From contig NZ_FYDO01000003.1 of the NCBI RefSeq assembly GCF_900187615.1, positions 62,001 to 126,000 on the forward strand: a stretch of DNA of 64,000 nucleotides, read 5' to 3'. The notes beneath the pieces were generated by a model. That model had not been told where the DNA came from. It did no database searches and saw nothing but the letters and a program-made list of their open reading frames with translations. This DNA comes from Pseudomonas sp. Irchel s3f7 (GTDB lineage Bacteria; Pseudomonadota; Gammaproteobacteria; Pseudomonadales; Pseudomonadaceae). Both the position numbers and the translations under genes were made by a program. This document shows, piece after piece, positions 1 through 8,560 of this stretch (position 1 is its first letter; every line of letters begins with the position of its first letter).

Positions 1-1
1 G

Positions 2-310
2 GTGCAGCGCCAGGCACAACGGTTGAGCAGCAACAGGCTGGCGGCATTACAGCTGCTTGAAGATGCCGACTGGGAGGTTTTCGCAAAACCGGCGGGGGGG
101 TTGTACATTTGGGCGCGCTCACGAATGTCAGACCTTGATCAGGTCCAGGCGCAGGCACGGCGCTTTGGCGTGCAGCTATCTTCAAACACTGCGTTCAGCC
201 CTGCCGGCAAACCCTGTGGCTGGCAGCGCATCAACGTGGCGTATGCCTGCGATCCTCGGGCCCGGGCGTTCTTCCAGGCCACGGCTGCGGATCGACCTCA
301 AGCGTTCTGA
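2..310 (+). CDS. C-terminal end of MocR-like (GntR/aminotransferase-fold) regulator, partial
   Basis: The reading frame is open from the window edge to a TGA at 308-310, so only the last 102 or so residues are visible. The stretch FAKPAGGLYIWAR followed by a region ending in RINVAYA resembles the small C-terminal domain of fold-type I PLP aminotransferases, as found fused behind GntR helix-turn-helix domains in MocR/PdxR regulators. The DNA-binding part lies outside the window, so a stand-alone class I/II aminotransferase is also possible. The 108 bases to the next gene show nothing further. Confidence 0.6.
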   Translation: MQRQAQRLSSNRLAALQLLEDADWEVFAKPAGGLYIWARSRMSDLDQVQAQARRFGVQLSSNTAFSPAGKPCGWQRINVAYACDPRARAFFQATAADRPQAF

Positions 311-418
311 AAACGACGTTGGCGTAGCTTTTTGCCATTATTCAGGCGCCAGCGTCTTGTGTTGCTACAAGCCCGTTGAGAGTCTTCGTCCACAGACTAT
401 GGCAGGGGATCAAGTGCA

Positions 419-2383
419 ATGAATTCGGCCGTGCAGGGACGTTTTGCCAACCTCGGTATGGCGAAGAAACTGGGTACAGGTTTTCTGCTTGTGCTGTTGT
501 TGACCGCCTTGGTGGCAGGCATTGGGGTCTGGTCTCTGCAAACCATCAGCCAGCGCTTCGACGGGTTGAAACAGATGTCGTCGCTCAACAGTGGTTTGCT
601 CAAGGTGCGGCTGCTGGAGCAGGAATATGCCTTGCACGCAAACCCGAAAACCGTCGATGCCTTGCACGAGGGCGTTGACGGTCTGATCGCCCTGGCCAAT
701 CAGCTCAAGTCTGAGTCTGCGGCCAACGTGCCGGTGATGAATGACGTCGAACAGTCCCTGGGTGCATACCGCAAGGCGTTTGACGAATTTGTCTCACTCA
801 GTCAAGCCAAGGACCTTGCGCTGGAAATGGCCAGTTGGTCGGTCTCCAGTGTGGCCAACAATCTTGACGTGTTGCAGGCCGGGCTCGCCGATGATGGTGC
901 CTATGCCTTGAAGGATTCCGAAGGCAAGGACGGTGCGCAATTCATCGAGCAAGCCAGTCAGGTCAGTCAGGTGTCGCGGTTGATGCTGCAGGCCATGAAC
1001 GAAGCGCGCGTACGCCTGGACCAGAGCCGCAAGGGTGATGACAGCGCCGGGCAGGGCAAAATCGAACAGGCCAGTCAGGCGCTGATCCAGGCTGAGCAGC
1101 TCAAAACCATGGTCAAGGACGAAGGCTATCAGACCGTCCTTAACGAGGTGACGGGCCATATCGCCAGCTTCAGCGACAAACTTGCCGAGTACACCGGCCT
1201 GCTGGAGCAGGAAAAAACCGTCTACCAGCAACTGCACCAGCGCGCAGGTCAAGTGGTTGAACGGGTGGATCAGGCTTACGTGGCCGAAGACCGGTCGATG
1301 CAGGCCGAACTGGAAAAGAACTCGCTTCTGATCATCGGCTCTTCTGCGTTGGCATTGTTGGTCGGATTCATTGCCGCGTGGCTGATTACCCGCTTGATCG
1401 TGGCGCCGTTGCGCAGTGTGATCCACGTCGCACAGCAGATTGCTGCGGGGGATTTGAGTACGACGGTTGAGGTGACACGCCGTGACGAAATAGGCCAGTT
1501 GATGAAGGCGATGCAGCAAATGGGCGCAGGGCTCAGCCAGATCGTCAGCGGTTTGCAGTCAGGCATCGAGCAGTTGTCGACTTCCGCTCAATCACTGTCG
1601 GCGGTGACGGAGCAAACCAACCTCGAAGTCAGCAGCCAAAAGGAAGAAACCGAACAGGTTGCCACGGCGATGAATCAAATGACCGCCACCGTGCACGACG
1701 TCGCACGCAATGCGGAAGAGGCCGCCCGAGCCGCGCAGACAGCGGATGGCAAAGTTGAAAGCGGTCAGCAGGTGGTGCGTCAGAGCATGGCGCGGATCGA
1801 ACAGTTGGCGGACTCTGCAACGTCGGCCAGTTCAAGTATCGAAAGCCTGAGTGCACAAATCCAGAACATCGGCGCGGTGTTGGGTGTAATCAAAAGCGTC
1901 GCCGAACAAACCAACCTGTTGGCGTTGAACGCGGCGATCGAGGCCGCCCGTGCCGGTGAGCAGGGCAGAGGGTTTGCGGTGGTGGCCGACGAAGTGCGTG
2001 CCCTGGCCAAGCGGACCCAGCAATCAACCGAGGAAATCGAGCGCTTGGTCAGCGCTTTGCGTTCGGCAGCGCAGTCGTCGGTGCAGCAGATTCAGAACAG
2101 TGGCGAGTTGGTGAAACTGGCGGTGAGCGATGCATTGCAGACCGAGAGTGCGCTGGGGAGCATCGCGGCGGCGGTGTCGTTGATCCAGCAGATGAACCAG
2201 CAGATTGCGGCGGCTGCCGAAGAGCAGAGCTCGGTGGCGGAGGAGATCAATCGCAGTGTTACCAGCATTCGCGCCAGTGCGGATCAATCATCGTTGGCGA
2301 TGCAGGGGAACGCAGCGTCCAGTATTCAGTTGGCGCAGCTGGGCGTTGAGTTGAAGGGGATGGTGGGGCATTTCAGGCTTTAA
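419..2383 (+). CDS. Methyl-accepting chemotaxis protein
   Basis: This 654-residue inner-membrane chemoreceptor senses a periplasmic ligand and controls the CheA kinase. A first transmembrane helix spans about residues 19-41 and a second about 302-325. Between them lies a mainly helical periplasmic region of about 260 residues, whose size suits a helical bimodular (HBM) sensor better than a Cache domain; that assignment is inferred. A HAMP linker follows, then a long coiled-coil signalling domain containing the conserved hairpin tip [18 protein letters not shown]. The start ATG follows an AGGGGAT ribosome-binding site by about nine bases. Ligand specificity cannot be read from the sequence. 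It stands alone, with a REP pair directly downstream. Confidence 0.93.
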   Translation: MNSAVQGRFANLGMAKKLGTGFLLVLLLTALVAGIGVWSLQTISQRFDGLKQMSSLNSGLLKVRLLEQEYALHANPKTVDALHEGVDGLIALANQLKSESAANVPVMNDVEQSLGAYRKAFDEFVSLSQAKDLALEMASWSVSSVANNLDVLQAGLADDGAYALKDSEGKDGAQFIEQASQVSQVSRLMLQAMNEARVRLDQSRKGDDSAGQGKIEQASQALIQAEQLKTMVKDEGYQTVLNEVTGHIASFSDKLAEYTGLLEQEKTVYQQLHQRAGQVVERVDQAYVAEDRSMQAELEKNSLLIIGSSALALLVGFIAAWLITRLIVAPLRSVIHVAQQIAAGDLSTTVEVTRRDEIGQLMKAMQQMGAGLSQIVSGLQSGIEQLSTSAQSLSAVTEQTNLEVSSQKEETEQVATAMNQMTATVHDVARNAEEAARAAQTADGKVESGQQVVRQSMARIEQLADSATSASSSIESLSAQIQNIGAVLGVIKSVAEQTNLLALNAAIEAARAGEQGRGFAVVADEVRALAKRTQQSTEEIERLVSALRSAAQSSVQQIQNSGELVKLAVSDALQTESALGSIAAAVSLIQQMNQQIAAAAEEQSSVAEEINRSVTSIRASADQSSLAMQGNAASSIQLAQLGVELKGMVGHFRL

Positions 2384-2391
2384 GGCGTCCA

Positions 2392-2495
2392 CTCCTGTAG
2401 GAGCGAGCGTGCTCGCGATGGTCGTTAACGATAACGCGTGTTTACTGGCTAAACGCAGCGTTCTTGAGTCCATCGCGAGCAAGCTCGCTCCTACA
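2392..2495. repeat. Inverted REP pair (REPIN-like)
   Basis: Two arms, GTAGGAGCGAGCGTGCTCGC at 2397-2416 and its near complement at 2473-2494, face each other across about 55 bases. Each arm is itself a small hairpin with GAGCGAGC/GCTCGC. The layout matches the REP doublets typical of fluorescent pseudomonads. It lies just after the chemoreceptor stop codon and just before the stop of the convergent gene, where it may also act as a transcription boundary. Confidence 0.8.
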
Positions 2496-2512
2496 CGTGT
2501 TGCACTCGATGA

Positions 2513-3283
2513 TCAGTCGTAGATCACTTTCTTTTTCCAGTCCGCATCGGCTTCAACGTCTTTGAGGCCTTCAGTCAACTGGTTGACTTCGCCTTCTACC
2601 GGCGCGATGCGATCCATGACCTGATCGTTGGCGCGAACCAGGAGTTTTTCCAGGTACGCCAGCTGTTCGGCATAAACCTGTGGATCCTGCTGTTTGCGCA
2701 AGTACTGCACGCCGCGCTCGAATGCCAGGCGTGCCTGGCCGGGCTGATTTTGTTGCAGGGAATGCTGGCCGAGATTGTTGAAGAACTCGATGTGCAGCAG
2801 CACCAGGATGTGGCGCACTTCGCGGATCCAGCGCTTGGCTTCGTTGGGCGGCAGGAAGCCGTCCTGGGCGGCGCGGGTAATCTGGCCGTGCAACGCTTCC
2901 AGCAGAAAGCGCACGTCCTTGGCCTTGGCTTCGGTCTGGATAGGGGCTGGCGGGTTGTTGACCGGGATGGATTCACCTTGGCCGACCAGAGTCTCCAGTT
3001 CGGTAATCCGGGCCTTGAGGTTGGCGCTGGATTTTTCCAGATTGAGCAGGCGTTGGCAGACGTTCAGTTCCAGGCGAGTCACCAGCAGTTTAAGTGCAGG
3101 AGTCATCAACTGGCCGGGGAAGGTCTCGGTGATTTCGCCGCAGCGACGCAGGCGATCATTGAGTTCAACCTTGGTACGGGCCTTTTCCAGCTTGTTGTTT
3201 TCCACCACATGGTTCATGTAGCCAATGGCAATCAACAAAGCGATCCCGGCTACAACCAGCAGGGTGATCATGAGTGGTGTCAC
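2513..3283 (-). CDS. Membrane-anchored conserved hypothetical protein
   Basis: The product has 256 residues. Residues 4-24 (ITLLVVAGIALLIAIGYMNH region) form one N-terminal transmembrane helix, and the rest is highly charged and predicted helical, with a coiled-coil-like stretch around residues 75-100 (LEKSSANLKARITELETLV) and a helical-repeat-like segment around 165-215. This suggests a single-span inner-membrane protein with a cytoplasmic helical domain. I do not recognise a characterised family. It is transcribed towards the chemoreceptor and away from the tRNA genes, and no partner gene shares its strand. Confidence 0.75.
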   Translation of the reverse strand: MTPLMITLLVVAGIALLIAIGYMNHVVENNKLEKARTKVELNDRLRRCGEITETFPGQLMTPALKLLVTRLELNVCQRLLNLEKSSANLKARITELETLVGQGESIPVNNPPAPIQTEAKAKDVRFLLEALHGQITRAAQDGFLPPNEAKRWIREVRHILVLLHIEFFNNLGQHSLQQNQPGQARLAFERGVQYLRKQQDPQVYAEQLAYLEKLLVRANDQVMDRIAPVEGEVNQLTEGLKDVEADADWKKKVIYD

Positions 3284-3538
3284 CGGTAAGACCTCTTATA
3301 TAGGGTTTGCGTGCGAGTGTAGTGGCTGGGCATTTGAGCGCATAGGTCCGCACGACGGGTGAATCGGACAGGCTTGTGACTATATCGGCCGCAGTCTCGC
3401 TTCTATAAATGATGGCACCTGAGAAGCCGGTTGCCATCATTGAATGGACTATAGCCTCTTGATGGATGCCAGAATATAGGCGTCAAACGTCGGGCAGCCC
3501 AAAATCCTCGAAGGCGCCCAAAAGCAGGGCGAAGTCAT

Positions 3539-3594
3539 TGATTTAAATAAATTTATATCTGGGGGTTGACGACTTCTCAATCCATCCATAGAAT
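3539..3594 (+). promoter_or_regulatory. Sigma-70 promoter of the tRNA cluster
   Basis: A TTGACG -35 box (3566-3571) and TAGAAT -10 box (3589-3594) are separated by 17 bases. An A/T tract just upstream (3540-3559) looks like an UP element, and the GCGCGCC stretch after the -10 is the GC-rich discriminator typical of stringently controlled stable-RNA promoters. The remaining bases between 3284 and 3538 show no gene; they should hold the promoter of the minus-strand hypothetical gene, but I could not pick it out. Confidence 0.75.
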
Positions 3595-3656
3595 GCGCGC
3601 CACTTGCAGCGTAAAGCACACAGCGAAACGCGGCAGGGAGTGAATGTTGTACGTGT

Positions 3657-3732
3657 GTCCCCTTCGTCTAGTGGCCTAGGACACCGCCCTTTCACGGCGG
3701 TAACAGGGGTTCGAGTCCCCTAGGGGACGCCA
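3657..3732 (+). tRNA. tRNA-Glu (anticodon TTC), copy 1
   Basis: This 76-base cloverleaf has a GTCCCCT/AGGGGAC acceptor stem, a CCGCCCTTTCACGGCGG anticodon arm carrying TTC, the GGTTCGAGTCC T arm and an encoded CCA end. It is the first gene of a four-tRNA cluster behind the promoter at 3566-3594. Confidence 0.97.
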
Positions 3733-3734
3733 TT

Positions 3735-3810
<76 letters not shown>

Positions 3811-3914
3811 ATTTTAAACAGCGTTGCTTTCGGGCAGGGCTGAGTGAAACCAGAACCAAGTCTTCGGATGCGGCTCTGGGCACCGAAACACACACCATGT
3901 GTTCCGGGCAGCGT

Positions 3915-3990
3915 GTCCCCTTCGTCTAGTGGCCTAGGACACCGCCCTTTCACGGCGGTAACAGGGGTTCGAGTCCCCTAGGGGACGCCA
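3915..3990 (+). tRNA. tRNA-Glu (anticodon TTC), copy 2
   Basis: This is identical by eye over all 76 bases to the copy at 3657-3732. About 104 bases of unrelated spacer separate it from the first unit, so the Glu-Gly pair has been tandemly duplicated. Confidence 0.97.
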
Positions 3991-3993
3991 TTT

Positions 3994-4069
<76 letters not shown>

Positions 4070-4078
4070 TATTTAACG

Positions 4079-4107
4079 AAAACGCCGCTCATTGAGCGGC
4101 GTTTTTG
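4079..4107 (+). terminator. Rho-independent terminator of the tRNA operon
   Basis: AACGCCGCTC, an ATTGA loop and GCGGCGTTTTT form a GC-rich stem followed by five T residues, directly after the last tRNA. The AAAACGCC left flank lets it also work for the AraC-type gene read from the other strand. Confidence 0.85.
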
Positions 4108-4126
4108 TGTGCGCGTAAAAAACAAA

Positions 4127-4996
4127 TCAATTGCTGAGGCTTTGCACCAGGCTTTCGAGCGCTTCCGTGGTTTTTTCATCCTGCATCAGTTGCGCATTGG
4201 CCGTCGCCCGGAGTTGACGTGCCAAGCGGTATTCGCTGGGCGTGCAGTTTGCGAACTGTTTGAAAGCACGAGCGAAGTAGGAAGGATCCTTGAAACCGGC
4301 CTCATAGCCGATGCTGGTGATAGGCATCTGGCTGTTGTCGAGCAGTTCTTTGGCGAAGTTCATGCGCTTGTTCAAGATGTAATCCGTGAAACCCAGTCCA
4401 TTGGATTCCTTGAACAGGCGACTGAAGCGAAATGTCGTCATGCCGCAGCGCTGTGCCAGGTCCCGTTGATCGATGCTGTCTCGAAAATGCTGTTCGATGT
4501 ACAGCATGACGCTGTTCAGCGCCTGGTGTTTTTGGTGCCCTGAGGTCAGCCGGATACTGTCCGGCAGGGTCGGGGAGTGGTCGATCTGTGATGTCTTGCC
4601 CAGGCCTTTGAAATTTCGGCGCAGCTCGCAGAGCTGCAGCACCGCCGACAGGTAGCGCTTCTTCTCGCTGTCCGAGAGCGGCAGCACCATGTATTCCCAG
4701 ACGCTGGAACGCATGGCCCACACAGCCAGTTCCTCTGAATGTTGCACGGTAAACATGGTGATCGGGATGGTGGGGGTGGTGCGTTTGATCTCCAGCAATT
4801 GCCTCAACCCTGCGGTGTCGGGGCGATCAAAATGGATGCAGATCATGTCTGCGTGTTCCGCGATGGGTAACACGAAGTTTTTCGCCAATTTGCAGTCGCA
4901 CGTACTGTCGAACTGCGTGAGGAGTTCTTGGGTGGACCGATCATGAGTCAGATCGAACCATAGTAACGAAGGCCTTCTGGTCAAATTGGACGTCAT
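4127..4996 (-). CDS. AraC-family regulator with receiver-like N-terminus, likely Tad-locus regulator
   Basis: The 289-residue product has two parts. Residues 1-130 have the spacing of a response-regulator receiver domain: MICIHFDRPDTAG at 51-63 matches the DLVLLDxxMPxxxG region, but the phosphoacceptor aspartate position is taken by His55, with Asp57 two residues on. Residues 160-270 are an AraC/XylS DNA-binding domain with both helix-turn-helix motifs (LAQRCGMTTFRFSRLFK and ITSIGYEAGFKDPSYFARAF). It is divergent from the flp pilin gene and nothing else lies between them, so control of the Tad locus is the natural inference. If so, signalling is probably not by ordinary phosphorylation. Confidence 0.85.
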   Translation of the reverse strand: MTSNLTRRPSLLWFDLTHDRSTQELLTQFDSTCDCKLAKNFVLPIAEHADMICIHFDRPDTAGLRQLLEIKRTTPTIPITMFTVQHSEELAVWAMRSSVWEYMVLPLSDSEKKRYLSAVLQLCELRRNFKGLGKTSQIDHSPTLPDSIRLTSGHQKHQALNSVMLYIEQHFRDSIDQRDLAQRCGMTTFRFSRLFKESNGLGFTDYILNKRMNFAKELLDNSQMPITSIGYEAGFKDPSYFARAFKQFANCTPSEYRLARQLRATANAQLMQDEKTTEALESLVQSLSN

Positions 4997-5404
4997 GTCT
5001 TTACTCTAGAGTTCTTAATGCCTCTCTTGAATACGGAGTATTGAGCAATGTGCTATCACGCTAAAGATTAAATCCTGATAAGTGATACGGTCTTTAGTTT
5101 CGTTCGTTCTATGTAATGCCTGTAAGGCGGTTCCGAGCGCGTTTTTGGTGATGTGTTGTTAACAAACCGCTGGTCGCTTGTGAATCAATGACAATTGCGT
5201 TCACGTTTCAATGCCTTGTTTATCCCCCGGTTCCCCCCCGTTACTCCTGCAAGGCCAATCCCCTCTGGTTGGTCACCCCGCAAAAAAATCCTAACGATGT
5301 GCAAAATCCTCCTAACGCCCATGCCTTGTCCCTGACTAGGGTTGCATCAGGCAGCGCAAAACGTACTGCCTCAGAAAAAACAACTTTCTAGTGAGGTGGG
5401 CAAA
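4997..5404. promoter_or_regulatory. Divergent control region between regulator and flp
   Basis: These 408 bases are AT-rich compared with their surroundings and hold no convincing gene. Two small palindromes stand out: AATACGGAGTATT at 5030-5042 near the regulator start, and TTGTTAACAA at 5156-5165 in the middle. Either may be an operator. No consensus sigma-70 or sigma-54 promoter could be assigned with confidence. The flp ribosome-binding site is GAGGTG at about 5393-5398. Confidence 0.5.
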
Positions 5405-5596
5405 ATGATCATGCAAACAATCAAGGCTTCGGTAGTGAAGTTCGTCAAAGACGAAGACGGCCTGACCATTGTGGAATACGCGGTGGCGGGTGGGTTGATT
5501 ACAGCGCTTGTCGTTGGATTGTTCACGACCCTTGGAACGCAGGTTCAGACCAAAATGCAAGCGCTGTGCACCGGTCTCAAAGGTAGCGCTTGCTGA
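5405..5596 (+). CDS. flp: Flp-type pilin (Tad major pilin)
   Basis: The 63-residue prepilin has a 19-residue basic leader ending in glycine and a mature N-terminus LTIVEYAVAGGLI, with the Glu5-Tyr6 pair that defines Flp pilins. The hydrophobic segment runs to about residue 44. Cleavage after Gly19 would be by the CpaA-type peptidase encoded next. The C-terminus carries two cysteines (Cys55 and the terminal Cys63) that could form a small disulfide loop. I chose the ATG at 5405 because it follows GAGGTG; the ATG six bases later is also possible. The product would assemble into the thin adhesive fibre built by the downstream genes. Confidence 0.9.
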   Translation: MIMQTIKASVVKFVKDEDGLTIVEYAVAGGLITALVVGLFTTLGTQVQTKMQALCTGLKGSAC

Positions 5597-5792
5597 CAAC
5601 TCCCGCTGGGGGACGCGTCGATGTCCATGGGGCGGCCGGTTGCCACTATTTCTGATAGGGCGCCGGCACCTTTCTTAATGAACATTGCGTTGTTCCTGTC
5701 AATTTGTTTAGAGCGCGCAAATCCTGTGCCGCCCAAGGCCGCCAGATAGCGACATTGCGTGCTGACGATTAATACCTGAAGGGAGACATGCC

Positions 5793-6320
5793 ATGTCTAC
5801 GGAACTGGTATCGATGGTTTTACTGACAGGACTTTTGGGCGTGGCGGTGGTGAGCGATCTGCTTCACCACCGTATTCCCAACATACTTGTCCTGTTGGGC
5901 CTTGCCTTGGGATTGATCGGTCAAATGTATTCAGGTGGTCTCAGCGGATTGGGTGACAGTCTGCTGGGTATCTTGATCTGTTTTGCGCTGTTTCTGCCGA
6001 TGTACGCCTTCGGTGGCATGGCGGCCGGTGACGTCAAGTTGATGGCCATGGTCGGCAGTTTTCTACCGGTCCATTACGCATTGTGGGCTGCAATGTTCAG
6101 CCTGATAGCCGGTGGTGTCTGCGGTGTTTTGATCGTGCTGGTTCGCGGTCAACTACGTCAGACCTTTGGGCGCTATTGGCTGATTTTAAGGGCTCAGGCT
6201 TATCTGGCGCCCACTTCAGACGAAGTAGCCGGCAAGCCTTTCCCCTATTCGATTGCAATCTTGATCGGCACTTTGAACAGCATCTACTGGCAACTCAATG
6301 TCAGTGGATTCGGAGGTTAG
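5793..6320 (+). CDS. cpaA: CpaA/TadV-type prepilin peptidase
   Basis: This 175-residue polytopic inner-membrane aspartic protease should cleave the leader of Flp and the TadE-like pseudopilins. The two family aspartates are visible: Asp22 in VVSDLLHHRIPN and Asp80 in GGMAAGDVKLM. It lacks the N-terminal cysteine-containing methylase domain of PilD, as usual for CpaA/TadV. The gene lies 196 bases after flp, a gap without a recognisable terminator, and its last codons contain the GGAGG ribosome-binding site of the following ATPase gene, which starts two bases after its stop. Confidence 0.9.
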   Translation: MSTELVSMVLLTGLLGVAVVSDLLHHRIPNILVLLGLALGLIGQMYSGGLSGLGDSLLGILICFALFLPMYAFGGMAAGDVKLMAMVGSFLPVHYALWAAMFSLIAGGVCGVLIVLVRGQLRQTFGRYWLILRAQAYLAPTSDEVAGKPFPYSIAILIGTLNSIYWQLNVSGFGG

Positions 6321-6322
6321 AC

Positions 6323-7651
6323 ATGCACGTCATCAACGATAGTGATGCCTACCCCAGCAATCGGAACGCGGTGCAACGCCTAGCCCCGCAGCCCTGCACT
6401 ATCCGAGAAACCGGTCTGACCGACAGTTTTCTCGGTGAGTTGGTGTGCAAGCATTTGTTTGATGCCGGTGTACTGGACATGTCGCGGTTGGTGGACCGCC
6501 TGGCGTTGACCGGCGCGGTACTCGAGGAGGTCCTGGCGTTTTTGCGCAAGGATGGCCGTATTGAAGTGCTTGGTCAGGTGAGTCAAACGGGCGGGCAGTC
6601 ATTGCGTTATGGCCTGACCGAACGCGGACGCAGTGCCGCCCGCGATGCCCTGTCTCGCAGTGGCTACATCGGCGCGGCACCCTTCCCGGTGAGTACCTAC
6701 CGCTCCCTGATCAAGCTACAGACCATTCACCATGGTCGCATCAACGCCAACGATATGCGCAATGCCCTTGCTGGCGTGGTGCTCACGGAGGAGATGCTCG
6801 ACCAGTTGGGTGTGGCGATGAACTCCGGGCGCGCAATCATGATTTATGGCCCCGCGGGTACCGGCAAGACCTATGTCAGCAGTCGGTTGATCCGCCTGTT
6901 CGCCGAGGCCATCTGGGTGCCTCATGCCATCGTCATCAACGAGTCGGTGATCGAGATCTATGACCCGCAGGTGCATCAGCGGCTCGATGACAACGCTCAG
7001 CAGAACAATCTGATGCTCAACGAAGGGATCGACCGTCGACTGCTGTGCTGCAAACGCCCGATCGTCATCACGGGCGGTGAGTTGACCATGGAGCAACTGG
7101 ACGTTCGTTTTGACCCCTCCACCCGTCAATACCAGGCCGCCCTACAGCTCAAAGCGAGCAATGGCCTGTTCATCATTGACGACATGGGGCGCCAGCGCAT
7201 GGCCCCCGCTGAGCTGTTGAATCGCTGGATCGTTCCGATGGAAGAGAAACGCGATTTCCTCAACCTGGGTGGCGGTCGGCATTGCGAGCTGCCGTTCGAT
7301 CTGGTCCTGGTGTTTTCCACCAACCTCAATCCCCTGGAACTGGCCGATGAGGCCTTCCTTCGCCGGATTGGCTACAAGGTTCAGTTCGGTTACCTGAAGC
7401 CCGAGGAGTACGAAAAGATCTGGCGTCAGGAAAGCGAGCGGCTGGGCATTTCCTACGACCCGCTGCTGGTGCGTTATGTGCTGCAAAGGCTTTATGCATA
7501 TGAAGGCATGCCGCTGGTGCCCTGCCATCCCCGCGATCTCCTGAACATGGCGCTCGATCGTCAGCGTTATATGGGCGGTTCCGGATCACTGTCACCGAAA
7601 GAGTTGGAATGGGCCTGGAACAACTACTTCGTCCAGCTCAACTTTCTTTGA
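6323..7651 (+). CDS. AAA ATPase associated with Tad pilus assembly
   Basis: The 442-residue product has an N-terminal region (about 30-110) resembling a winged helix (LVDRLALTGAVLEEVLAFLRKDG), followed by a P-loop ATPase. Walker A is GPAGTGKT at 176-183 and Walker B is LFIIDDMG with Asp286-Asp287; a sensor-like FSTNLNP follows. The ATPase part resembles MoxR/AAA+ chaperone-type proteins rather than the secretion ATPase TadA, which is encoded separately. From memory, ORFs of this kind are described as ATPases with chaperone activity associated with Flp pilus assembly; no mechanism is known to me. It starts at ATG 6323, behind GGAGG lying inside the end of cpaA, so the two are probably translationally coupled. 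Confidence 0.8.
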   Translation: MHVINDSDAYPSNRNAVQRLAPQPCTIRETGLTDSFLGELVCKHLFDAGVLDMSRLVDRLALTGAVLEEVLAFLRKDGRIEVLGQVSQTGGQSLRYGLTERGRSAARDALSRSGYIGAAPFPVSTYRSLIKLQTIHHGRINANDMRNALAGVVLTEEMLDQLGVAMNSGRAIMIYGPAGTGKTYVSSRLIRLFAEAIWVPHAIVINESVIEIYDPQVHQRLDDNAQQNNLMLNEGIDRRLLCCKRPIVITGGELTMEQLDVRFDPSTRQYQAALQLKASNGLFIIDDMGRQRMAPAELLNRWIVPMEEKRDFLNLGGGRHCELPFDLVLVFSTNLNPLELADEAFLRRIGYKVQFGYLKPEEYEKIWRQESERLGISYDPLLVRYVLQRLYAYEGMPLVPCHPRDLLNMALDRQRYMGGSGSLSPKELEWAWNNYFVQLNFL

Positions 7652-7666
7652 TACGGAGATACTGAC

Positions 7667-8485
7667 ATGAGCTCTCGTACTCTTACCCTGATAGGCGTTT
7701 CTCTGGTCATGGGCCTTGGGGCAGCATGGATGGCCGACTCCTGGCTGAGCGCGCGGCTCAACGCCAGCCCGGATGACCACCTTCGAAGCGTGGTGGTCGC
7801 CACGGTGGAGATTCCCTTCGGGCAGATGGTCGAGGCCCACCAGGTCACGACCGTACGCATGCCGATGGATACGATCCCGAACGATGCCTTTGACTCAACC
7901 GAAAAAGCTGTGGGCAAGATCGCAACGTTCGACATTCTCAGTGGCGACATTGTGCGGGGGGCACGTCTGAGCGAGCACTTGGGGGGCAGCACCCTGGCCT
8001 CATTGATTGCCCCTGACAAACGCGCCATATCGGTACGAGTGGACGATGTGGTCGGCGTGGGTGGATTCCTGCTGCCGGGTAACCGGGTGGATGTACTGGC
8101 GACCAAAACCACGGGTGCCGGCAGTAACAGCGCGACCTCAAGGACGATCCTCGAGAATTTGCGTGTGTTGGCGGTAGACCAGACTGCTGGCACCGACAAA
8201 ACCCAACCGGTGGTGGTGCGTGCAGTGACGCTTGAAATGTCGGTCGCTGAAGCTGAAGCCCTGGTCACGGCACAGACAGAAGGCAAGTTACAACTGGCAC
8301 TGCGTAACCCCCTGAACCTTGAGAAAAAAGCTGACGTCATAGCGCCGGTTGCGCCGGTTGCGCCAGCCATTGCTATGGCCGCCGTCGAGGCGCCAAAACG
8401 CGTGATGCAGCGCAGCAATGGTGAGAGTGGCGGGGGCATTACTGTTATTCGCGGGGCCGAAGCCAATGTAGTCAAAATTCGCTGA
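7667..8485 (+). CDS. rcpC: RcpC/CpaB pilus assembly protein
   Basis: The 272-residue protein has one N-terminal membrane anchor or signal segment (residues 6-23) and a periplasmic SAF-like domain around 40-105 (VVVATVEIPFGQMVEAHQV), followed by the RcpC/CpaB region with LPGNRVDVLATK. The C-terminal 50 residues are Ala/Pro-rich and low in complexity. RcpC/CpaB proteins support secretin function in the Tad system. It begins 15 bases after the ATPase gene in the same operon. Confidence 0.88.
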   Translation: MSSRTLTLIGVSLVMGLGAAWMADSWLSARLNASPDDHLRSVVVATVEIPFGQMVEAHQVTTVRMPMDTIPNDAFDSTEKAVGKIATFDILSGDIVRGARLSEHLGGSTLASLIAPDKRAISVRVDDVVGVGGFLLPGNRVDVLATKTTGAGSNSATSRTILENLRVLAVDQTAGTDKTQPVVVRAVTLEMSVAEAEALVTAQTEGKLQLALRNPLNLEKKADVIAPVAPVAPAIAMAAVEAPKRVMQRSNGESGGGITVIRGAEANVVKIR

Positions 8486-8560
8486 CAGAGCGCAACAGGT
8501 GCCCGGGCACCCCGGTATTGGCGGAGCCAGTCCGGATCCGTATCGGCAATCGAGGGCTTG

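Noticed and set aside
3165..3440. 91-codon minus-strand frame overlapping the start of the hypothetical membrane protein
   Set aside because: It overlaps a better gene in another frame and has no features.
5188..5391. 67-codon plus-strand frame upstream of flp
   Set aside because: Poor ribosome-binding site and an unremarkable product; it sits in the control region between two divergent genes.
4997..5404. Sigma-54 promoter ahead of flp
   Set aside because: No GG-N10-GC element with acceptable flanks was found on the plus strand.
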